NCBI GenBank assembly: GCA_009760855.2 | Contig: WPIO01000015.1 | Coordinates: forward strand, 3,922,001-3,955,000 | Direction: 5' to 3' | Length of the DNA: 33,000 nt | DNA from: Cristatella mucedo | Taxonomy: Eukaryota; Bryozoa; Phylactolaemata; Cristatellidae | Part shown: in pieces, positions 25,540 to 33,000 of the stretch | Position numbering within the stretch: position 1 is the first letter of the stretch | How the letters are laid out: each line of letters begins with the position of its first letter | Program-made: the position numbers and the translations under genes | The notes under the pieces: generated by a model | Databases searched by the model: none | What the model was told of the DNA's origin: nothing | The model's input: only the letters and a program-made list of their open reading frames with translations

Positions 25540-25676
25540 GATTACAAGCGCATATTCAACAACGGCGGGAATAAAACGGCGGATGACGAATTCCTTAAAG
25601 GGCTGCCTTTTCTATCCGGCTGGCCCCTTGAAGTGGCCAATGATCACCCTCGAGAGTTCAAATACCATTTTTACAA
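25540..25676 (+). CDS. CNBD2-like gene, exon joining domain A to domain B
   Basis: 137 bp after a strong polypyrimidine acceptor (C and T run then TAG, ending 25539); phase 0 in, phase 2 out. It encodes DYKRIFNNGGNKTADDEFLK, then GLPFLSGWPLEVANDHPREF and KYHFYK. This is the C-terminal helix of the first domain and the lead helices of a second (LPFLSGWP resembles the usual F-L-x-x-W-P block). The donor is AA then GTGAGC. The 394-bp intron that follows is AT-rich with no repeat element seen. Confidence 0.87.
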
Positions 25677-26070
25677 GTGAGCTTCAAGGCAATGTCAGGT
25701 GGAGCGCAGAATGGCGGCCATTTACGTTATAGAAAGATGCCTAAACATATAGTCCGATTGCAACAAGCAGCTTTTTTTGTCAACATATTCAGTGAAGGGA
25801 GTTTTTTGAGAACATCAATTCCCTTGAATCAACCCAAAATAGCCCGAAAAAAATATATAGCCCAAAGCGAATGCAAAAGTGGGAACAATTTTGGCGGTCT
25901 TTTGATGCATTCCCTCGCTGTCTGAAAGTGAGCGACCAGGTGACTTTGACTTTAAGAGTTACTTTCCTGTACTGTATCTTCACTCGATTGCTGCCATCAA
26001 TTGCTTGCTCAGTAGAAGTATTTTAAATTACGAATGCTGTTTTCCTATTTTTCGAACTTCTTCTTTTAAG

Positions 26071-26198
26071 GCAGGGCGAAGTTGTTGTCAAAGATAGCAG
26101 CAACTCCAAATGGATTATTGTTGTCAAGTCGGGAAGTTTGAATGTCATCAAGAAGTTGCGACACGTAGATCCCTTCACTGCCAAGCCCAAGAGGCCGC
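26071..26198 (+). CDS. CNBD2-like gene, exon with start of cyclic nucleotide-binding domain B
   Basis: 128 bp, acceptor TTCTTTTAAG, phase 2 in and phase 1 out. It encodes QGEVVVKDSSNSKWIIVVKS then GSLNVIKKLRHVDPFTAKPK and RPR. This is the opening beta-roll of a second, divergent cyclic nucleotide-binding fold typical of CNBD2-like proteins (W-I-x-V-V-K-S-G-S motif). No second phosphate-binding cassette is seen yet. The donor CCGC then GTAAGT is strong. The following intron is about 4.3 kb if the 30547 exon is next, and holds a compound microsatellite, a SINE and the 36-bp satellite. Confidence 0.87.
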
Positions 26199-27373
26199 GT
26201 AAGTAACTTGCGTCTTCCGAGATTCTACCCGGCGTGAATATCTCGTGACTGTGCCCTGATTTTTATGCTTTATCATGTAATCGGGATATTCAAGGCGAGC
26301 ACTCAAGCTCTACAGAGTTGGGGCGTTTACTTGGATGTATAGTCGCATTAGTCTTTTACTTATGCTGATCGGGTCTTTCGCCTAGACCCTATCAGTTGGC
26401 GTCATTTACGAGCTACGATCGTCGCCTGACTTTCGCAGAAAGCGCGTAGCAGCTTATTCTACGAGAACGCACCTCCAGCTGTACTGCTCGGTTGACGGGG
26501 TGAAGATACTAGAACAGCTGTGCCGCCATTCAATAGGCAGCGGCGGCAGACATTGACACGAATTGACGCCGATGCAATAACAGGATCGGAGGCAGAAAAG
26601 CTAGCTCAAGGAGAACAGCAGCATTGATCCCACACGTCGGTCTACTGACGGCCTGTGCAGCCTCTTGCACCGGCCGGCGGGCACGCCCAGGACATCACCC
26701 CTACAGGCTTCGCCACGATCGGTGGCCAAAGCATGGCCACGATCCAGCCTTTACGCAATTTTGGTGACGTTTCTGAGCAGCAGCGAGAGGCAGAGAGGGA
26801 AATGCTATTTAGCAAATCAAGTAGCAGCCAAGGCGAACTCCATGTTTTCGACACTATCCGCCAAAACCTATCGTGCAGAACGGTAGGTATTAAGCCGACG
26901 GTCGCGGGTGGTCGCCCTTCGCTGACCAAGTACGGGGGCTCAGGACCTTCGGCCTTAATTGTTCATCGTCCTCTAGTTATGCTGCCGCTAGTCTGCTTTC
27001 TGCTTTGGTGACGCTATTTAAGTGCGCCGTTTACGGTTGGCCCTATCACGTGACGTTGGTCCAGAGAACCGAGCGAAATCGCCATCAATTAGAAATTCGC
27101 TCCAAATAAGACTCTAGTTGATATCAGCTTGTGATGACAAGAGGTGCAGCTGATATGTATCGGGTACTTGAGGTATATAAATATAAGAAGAAACACGTTG
27201 GTGGTGCAGTAAGATGATTCGAGAGCAGACGCCGTGAATTATCTCCAGCGACGGCCATTCCTCAGCGAAATTTTACGAGTTTCTGCTTCAGCTGTGGAAA
27301 TGTAACTTCGGCGCGTAGGACGTCTTCTAATAGGTCTATCACGCAAGTTCTCTCTCTCTCGCTATATAACGAT
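26199..27373. other. Start of the large intron; one unassigned open frame
   Basis: Mostly spacer. An open plus frame (26661-26882) is bordered by an acceptor-like CTGTGCAG and a donor-like ACG then GTAGGT. It would encode a Gln- and Ser-rich peptide (IQPLRNFGDVSEQQREAERE). Its phase does not fit between the exons ending at 26198 and starting at 30547, and a second frame is also open, so I do not add it to the gene model. Confidence 0.4.
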
Positions 27374-27374
27374 G

Positions 27375-27412
<38 letters not shown>

Positions 27413-27427
27413 ATATATATGTGTGTG

Positions 27428-27499
<72 letters not shown>

Positions 27500-27535
27500 T
27501 GTGTGTGTGTGTGTCTCTCTCTCTCTCTGTCTGTG
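27374..27535. repeat. Compound microsatellite (AT)n(GT)n(GCGT)n(GT)n(CT)n
   Basis: AT units, GT units, AT again, GT, then about 14 GCGT tetranucleotides (about 27440-27499), GT and CT. It adjoins the 3' end of the minus-strand SINE and may have grown from that element's simple tail. Confidence 0.96.
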
Positions 27536-27544
27536 TGTCTGTGT

Positions 27545-27675
27545 GAAGTTCATCTGTATAGCGCTCCAAGAGAACTCGATCGCTATTCAGGCGCTTCACA
27601 TATACCTCGGGCTGGAGCCCGCGACCTCAGCCAGACCGTTGTCCCCGGGGCGAGTACCTTAACCTCCAGCCGCGC
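27545..27675 (-). mobile_element. tRNA(Ser/Leu-type)-derived SINE with LINE tail
   Basis: Read on the minus strand from 27671: an A-box-like GGCTGGAGGTTAAGGTAC (plus 27654-27671), about 30 bp, the arm GAGGTCGCGGGCTCCAGCC whose GGGCTCCAGCC is a B box with two changes (plus about 27610-27620), then a LINE-type tail: GTGAAGCGCC, GAGTTCTCT and GAGCGCTATA (plus 27557-27601). The order A box, B box, LINE 3' hairpin and simple repeat defines a tRNA-derived SINE. Box spacing and GAGGTTAAGG suit a class II (Ser or Leu) tRNA ancestor. The exact 5' end is uncertain. Confidence 0.75.
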
Positions 27676-29311
27676 TCCGTCTCCGCGCTCACCTCCAGCA
27701 CAGGAGCCGTAGGGAGCTTCTGCGGTGACCGAACAGTCACGCGAACGCCGGCCATCCATTCGGATGCTGCGCAGAGCGTGGCCCGAGCGCGCCAGGAACG
27801 CCAACCGGAAACCCAGAAAGCCGGCGAACGTGAGGTACCCGAAAGGCAAGAGACGTGCCGTCGCGCGTCCCGCTCAGGCTCAGCGGTGACTCACCCGGTG
27901 ACCCCTATCGAGTCGCAGCCGCTCCAGGCCGCCGCACCTCGCCTGGGTAAATTTCCATCGGCAATTTCAGCGAATCTCTCTAGGATTGGTACAGACTGCT
28001 GCGCCGGCTCGGCCAGCAGTTGCGACATAAATGTTATCTGGTGAGCGCGGCAGCGGAGGGGCGGACTAAAGAGGGCACGTAAAGCTGCAATTCAAGCAGC
28101 GAGGGCACGGGGTTGGCAAGCAAACGTAGAGCGCGAATTCGAACCGCGATTATTGATGCGCGCGAACGGCAGGCAGCATCAACTAGCTCTCAACGATGGT
28201 AACCATGGTAAAAATGGCAGTCCCGTGTCGAACGGTGAACGCGAGTGACGAGAGCGAGGTCGCGAAACGCCGGGCGAGGAGCGGAGTTTTATCGGTTTTA
28301 TTTTTACGGGGCTCGTTGGAATCGGCAGAGCGCGAGCGGGCGAGTGCCTTGTGAAAATATTTCTCGACAGCTCCACCAGTAGTCAGCCCGGCAGCCTGGA
28401 TATGTTAGCGGACAGCATCAACCTTGGCGCGGACTGGCGATTCTAAAAGTCAACGGTAGTTTGACTGCACGCAGCGTATTTTGTCTGTGCCGTTGGTTTA
28501 GCGAGCCAACCGGAGAAGTGGTTTCTTTCAAGCGACGAAATGTTGATAAGTCGTTTGCTTCAGGCAACTCGCAGCTGGCGAGTCAGTAATATACAGGCAA
28601 GGTCATTTGACACGAGCGAAGTGCTGACCGCCGGCGGTCACGTGTTAACGTAAAGATGGAATCCCTTCGGCTGCGACTTACTTCGGTCAATATCTGAAGG
28701 TCACCTCCTGCTTACATGGTGGTTTTAGAGCTCATTTTGAGAGATGGTAATGTAGAGGGGGGAGGTCGATGGCGCAGCCATCTTTCTGAACATGCGCTGC
28801 ACTCCTCTCTCTTTAGCTGCTCTCACACAGCTGCTCTCTCAGCCTCGCCTTGGCCCTCATCCTTGACCTCCGTCGCTCTAAACCACGCGGCCTACCTGAG
28901 GCCCTGAGCCGCTTGTCCCGCATGCCGCAAGCGGCCTCTCGGAAAAATCTTTCAGCCTCCCCTTAAAAAAGAGCTGCTATACCTCATTTTCGAAGAGCCC
29001 CTGGCTCGACGCTGCAGACGTCTCGCTACCCCGGAAGTTTTCTCAGACCTCCTATCGAAATAAGGTGAGGTCACCTTCGTTTGGCGATGGCGATGCCACC
29101 CCAGAAGATGAGCTTCTAAGGAGGTCTATTCGGCCCAAGTAGGTCAGAAATAGGATTGCTCTCCCTCTGTTAATGCACCTCGCAGCTAAGCGCCCTCGCC
29201 GCCGCGCCAAGCAGAAGACGGCTCTTTGGAAAATCTCTCCGAAAATTCGCTCGAAATCGTCATTCGAAGCAACTGCTGCAAAGGGTAAGGTGCTCTCCAC
29301 CTAACTATGCG
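27676..29311. other. Intron sequence without recognised element
   Basis: GC-moderate DNA. Open frames at 27778-28044 (+), 28716-28907 (+) and 29300-29052 (-) have no recognisable domain or matching splice phases. 28700-29300 has the patchy coding-like texture of an old transposon, but I cannot name one. Confidence 0.4.
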
Positions 29312-29527
29312 TGATGATCTAGCTATGTGATCTCACTTGTGATCCAGTGACGATCTACCTACGAGATCTAGCTTGTGATCCAGTGATGATCTGCCTATGA
29401 GATCTCACTTGTAATCCAGCGATGATCTACCCATGAGATCTAGCTTGTGATCGAGTGATGATCTACCTATGAGATCTCACTTGTGATCCGCTGACGATCT
29501 ACCTATGAGATCATGCTTGTGATCCAG
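29312..29527. repeat. 36-bp satellite, six units, 72-bp higher-order pattern
   Basis: Exactly 216 bp made of six units without length change. Consensus TGATGATCTACCTATGAGAT followed by CTNNCTTGTGATCCAG. Units 1, 3 and 5 have CTCAC in the variable part, units 2 and 4 CTAGC, unit 6 CATGC, so the array probably grew as 72-bp dimers. Each unit has three GATC sites 11-13 bp apart, which suggests a 12-bp ancestral unit. Confidence 0.95.
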
Positions 29528-29557
29528 CCCAATCCACTCTGCTACACTCTGCTCCCC

Positions 29558-29594
29558 GCTAGCTCCCCACGACTAACTTGGGCGGGGAGCTAGC
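29558..29594. repeat. Inverted repeat, 11-bp perfect stem
   Basis: GCTAGCTCCCC (29558-29568) and GGGGAGCTAGC (29584-29594) around a 15-nt loop, directly downstream of the 36-bp satellite. No T run follows and the context is eukaryotic, so a bacterial-type terminator is not implied. Confidence 0.85.
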
Positions 29595-29599
29595 CCTCC

Positions 29600-30546
29600 C
29601 CGGCCAACGGGCCTCGTCTGAGCAGAAAAGAAAGGAAAAAAACCCTTTTTCTTAGACGGAACACTCATCTCAGCGTTGAAAACTCTCGCCGAGGTAAGCG
29701 AGACTTAACTAATGAGGTTCGTCGACGGGAACGCGGTGGTGGGGGCTTTCGGCTGCATTTCGCCGGCTGACGTCTGCGGACCAAATCGTCGCGTAGTCGA
29801 CCGTCACTTAATGTGAGCGCCTAGTTACTGCGGAGCCAGCGTGGTCGTGTGCATTCTAGCTAGCATCTCCCGAAATGGTCTCGCGATTTGGAATTTATGG
29901 AATTCATTCTACACCACGCCTCTTCTTTGTTGCTGCTGCTGCTTGTGCTTCCATGCATTTGGCCGCCGGGCAGAGAACCGGTATACTGGCAATGCTACCG
30001 TTTGTTGCAGCTGCTACTACCGGAAGCCGCGCAGGACTTTAATAGAAATCCCGCGCTATGTAAATCTCTCTAGCGTAGCACCCGCTTAATCTGCGTGACC
30101 TTGTGGGTTATAGATTGGAATGCATTAAATCACATTGCTTGCTCGCGGTACTCGCGTTAGCGCTGTTAACACGTGACCAAAGATCCGCTACGGTGACTTA
30201 AAATCGACAAATATAATCCACTAAAATTGTGTGAGCCAAATCAAATATAGTGCATAAAGTCTTTTTAACTCTCATGGTATAATGCTTAATAAATGTAAAG
30301 ACATACCTTAATTAATGACACGAATATATATATATATATATATATATATTAGTTAGTTTTAGTGACGAAACTTTCATTGATTGTAGGTGCGTCCTGTATT
30401 GTTCGAGGTGGGTTGTGGGTATCCGATGTGCTTCTGAAATGGGCTGTTTGTTTCAATTAAGCCGGTAATTGCTTAACTGCTCGTCCAAAAGCTTGGAAAG
30501 GTGGTCGACTGCGACTAGCGTGAGGTAGAAATGCATTTAAATGCAG
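29600..30546. other. Intron sequence; AT repeat
   Basis: No supported gene. A (TA)n tract lies at about 30326-30350. Two overlapping open frames (29841-30089) read a TGCTGC run and are not convincing. Confidence 0.5.
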
Positions 30547-30936
30547 GAAACACTAAAGCTCCGGCGAGGAGATGGCAGAGGCGCCTGAAGCCAATTCTAG
30601 CCATGAAGGAACACTGGTCAGTAAAACGGCCAGCTCGCGAAAACGAAAGCACTCAGCCGCCGCCAGGCGGAAGTACTCGGCAGCATCCTGACGCAAGTGC
30701 TCGGCTACATCCGACGGATGCAAGCACTCAGCCGCCGCCAGACGGCTACCAAGATGCAGCTCAGCCGGTGCACTTAACACAGGAAGCAGGTGCTGTGAAG
30801 GACAGCGACGGAAGTAATCGAAACGGTTACGAAGACGACGACGAGCACCAGCAAATGACGTCAGCTGCTTCGACCCTAGAAGAGCAAGTGATAAATCGAG
30901 CTACGAGAGACATGATTGACCTAAGCAAGAAAATAG
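30547..30936 (+). CDS. Probable further exon of the CNBD2-like gene (disordered linker)
   Basis: 390 bp, 130 codons, bounded by AAATGCAG (acceptor, ending 30546) and ATAG then GTAAGA (strong donor); phase 1 in and out. The phase-1 entry exactly matches the exon ending at 26198, which by chance would happen one time in three. It encodes a basic start (WQRRLKPILAMKEHWSVKRP), a Pro/Gln/Ser/Thr-rich part with two STQPPP units (PPPGGSTRQHP, PPPDGYQD), an acidic patch (YEDDDE) and a helical end (LEEQVINRATRDMIDLSKKI). No fold is recognised; it looks like a disordered linker followed by the start of a helix. If not this gene, it is an exon of an unknown plus-strand gene. Confidence 0.5.
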
Positions 30937-31276
30937 GTAAGATCTCTCATATTAAAAGCTTGCGGGCGCCTCCGATTGCGAAGAAAATGAGAGGTAGAAT
31001 AAAAGAGGGTGTACACGCGTGACGAACTCTGCGATGGATCGTTGAGCAATGTTACATGATGAATAAGAGGCTGCAGCGCATGCTAGTGCATGAGAGAAAC
31101 AGTGGATGAACGTAAACAAAGTTACCGACAGACGAGAGCATGACCTAAACTTGTGAATTAAGCCACGTAAAATGTATCACGTAGGAAAGATCGCGTAGAA
31201 AACATAAAAAGTTGGCCCGCGAGTTATCTAGCAATAAATAACCTTTGAACTAGCGCTCTTGCCTTGCGATTTGCAG

Positions 31277-31347
31277 AGACAAGAGGCGTTGTCAAGCAAG
31301 AAATCCGGACCGCTGCTCAGGAACTTGACATGGGTTACGAGCAAAAG
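31277..31347 (+). CDS. Short exon continuing the 30547-30936 exon
   Basis: 71 bp after a good acceptor (CGATTTGCAG, ending 31276), before a good donor (AAAAG then GTAAGC, from 31348). Phase 1 in and phase 0 out. The join gives KKI-ETRGVVKQEIRTAAQEL-DMGYEQK, which prolongs the charged helix of the previous exon, probably a coiled coil. Matching phase and strong splice sites make this pair better supported together than either alone. The intron between them is 340 bp. Confidence 0.55.
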
Positions 31348-33000
31348 GTAAGCAATTATTCGATGTGGCGGTGAAGGATCAGCTGTCGTCTGACCCCTGA
31401 CCTTGTATCTTTTAGAGGCCGCTGCCTGTATAATGTATACCATAATGCTTGAAAATCCCTCATAACTGATAAAACTATATACACTCGTTTGTGAATGTTA
31501 TGTCACTAATCACGAGGCTTGTGTGAAGTAACCATAAAGAGTTCTACTACTCTTAAGACACCGTAAAAATACATTATTTTATTTATTACTACTGTGGTTC
31601 CCGCTGCCTGGGATTGAGTAAAGAATTCTCCTTGGAGTGTGGAAGCGTGGATGTAAAAACTTGTCATATGCACCTTGAAGAACGCTCTTTGGTGTTCACA
31701 TGTGGCCCTGTAGATCAAAGGCATTTAGACAATGAAAATGTATTTATATACTGTAACTGAATAAATAGGGCAATGCATTATCTGGCGATTTACAAATGGC
31801 GCCGACACACTGAATGGCGCTACTTTCGTACGTAATGACGTAACGTCATTAGGATTCTTGGCAGATCGCTCAAGCGAAGTTTGTTCTCGCTCGCGAAGTT
31901 AAGCCAAAAAAGCGCAGGCTTAAAATGTTCACGAATTTTATACTACACAAGAAACCGAGTGAAAAAAATACTATTCGCAGTTTTGTGGCTGTTTGTTTGC
32001 AAGAGAAATAGCCTGTCTCTGCCTTTACCGAGTCTTAGTTGAAAAACTTCTCCTGATCAATATTTACACATATAACGGCCAATAAAACTCTGATTGGAAG
32101 GAAGCCTTTTGCGGCATGCGCACGTAATCTTTCCTTAGGCGTTGGCTTTTAGATAGAGTTTAATATACATAGCTTGTTGGCTTACAACCCATGTGTAAGC
32201 TGAATTTTTCAGCCTACTGTTAATACCTCATATATAAGTAAGTGCGCCAGCGGGCCTAATGCTGAAAAAGCAAAGATTTTCTTGCTATTATTGCACTCGC
32301 TACACAGGTCATCTTATGCTAGTCTTCTTCCATACCAAATCCGGATCACTGTTGTCAGGAGTAATCGACGTAGGTTTCATGATCAAATCCATTATTCACA
32401 CTCAGTAGTATTATAAGCTTGAAATTCGGTTATCTTTAGCTTGATGAAAACAGTTTCTTTACCTACCTTTAGCTCTCACTGGCTTCCGAACCTAAGTTAT
32501 GTTTATGCCAAAATATTCTACCAATAGTTTATATTTCATGAGTATTACGAAGCGTGATTGTTAAAATTGGAGGTATTGGGAGAAATATAATTTTACGATA
32601 ATCTGAGAAAGCAAGTAAAAAAAGCTGAAAGCGAATCTGTTCAACAAAACCTATTATATCTCAATATAAATTTTCTTTTACTTGCCGTGCTTTATGAAAC
32701 TGGGTACTTCGTTAATAGGTGTAAGAGCGATATTATTTTGTAGACCACCCCAGTAAAATTCAACTTTAACTGCGTGCTTTTCTGGTCCGTGCACGATTCA
32801 GCGCATACATTACTTGCACGGAGTTCTGCTAACCAGCTGTTGTGAGTGCCTTTTCTCATCTCGTATCATGCTTTCCAACTCACAATTTCTTGCTTTTCAT
32901 TAATTATTGATCCTTATTATATTTGAACTAGCTGTAAAGCATCCAAGCAGGGATCCTGTTCTCTCGGAAAAGTATTCCGAAGAATTATTGTTATTGACAT
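31348..33000. other. Downstream intron or flank; one weak terminal-exon candidate
   Basis: AT-rich, no recognised element. After TTCTTGGCAG (ending about 31863) a phase-0 open frame of about 49 codons begins IAQAKFVLAREVKPKKRRLK and ends at a TAG near 32011. It fits the phase of the exon ending at 31347 but has no family support. Just upstream is the palindrome AATGACGT-A-ACGTCATT (31834-31850). The rest to 33000 shows no gene on either strand. Confidence 0.3.

Noticed and set aside
29312-29527. CRISPR-like array of 36-bp repeats
   Set aside because: Units are head-to-tail with no spacers, and the sequence is eukaryotic.
29558-29594. Rho-independent terminator
   Set aside because: A stem without a T tract, in a spliced eukaryotic genome; it is only an inverted repeat.

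Overview
This looks like nuclear DNA from an invertebrate animal. The clade cannot be fixed from the sequence; a marine or lophotrochozoan-like genome is only a guess. The evidence is spliced coding exons with GT/AG borders and matching phases, long AC, AT, GA/CT and ATT microsatellites, a CR1/L2-type LINE family present in many decayed copies, a mariner, a hAT, a pogo/Tigger-like DNA transposon, a solo LTR and tRNA-derived SINEs. There are no operons, ribosome binding sites or CRISPR arrays.

Layout. 1-1.2 kb: a minus-strand LINE fragment cut by the window edge. 1.2-3.6 kb: unassigned sequence with a faint decayed reading frame and an AC/AT microsatellite. 3.6-4.2 kb: a minus-strand LINE 3' end. 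5.6-9.95 kb: a nest of three elements. A BED-finger hAT transposase relic is split by a plus-strand L2-like LINE, which is itself split by a 987-bp solo LTR with a 4-bp target duplication. 10.3-14.1 kb: GC- and CpG-rich, full of GA/CT tracts, with a candidate 597-bp in-phase coding exon. 15.4-21.3 kb: SINE-like and LINE 3' pieces, plus a dead mariner inside a TA microsatellite. 21.27-23.28 kb: a pogo/Tigger-like element sitting in the ATT tail of one LINE copy and carrying a piece of another. 24.7-31.3 kb: the only convincing host gene, on the plus strand, encoding a CNBD2-like cyclic nucleotide-binding protein. Four exons are well supported, and two downstream exons fit in phase but are less certain. 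27.5 kb: a tRNA-derived SINE within its large intron. 29.3-29.5 kb: six exact-length 36-bp tandem units with an alternating 72-bp pattern. 31.3-33 kb: mostly unassigned.

How it fits together. All the LINE copies share one 3' hairpin and an ATT tail, and at least one SINE carries the same hairpin, so the LINE machinery probably mobilised that SINE. The host gene is interrupted by these elements only in introns. I found no clearly new molecular system. The most informative items are the dated nesting of the transposons, the shared LINE/SINE tail, the CNBD2-like gene model and the GATC-rich 36-bp satellite.
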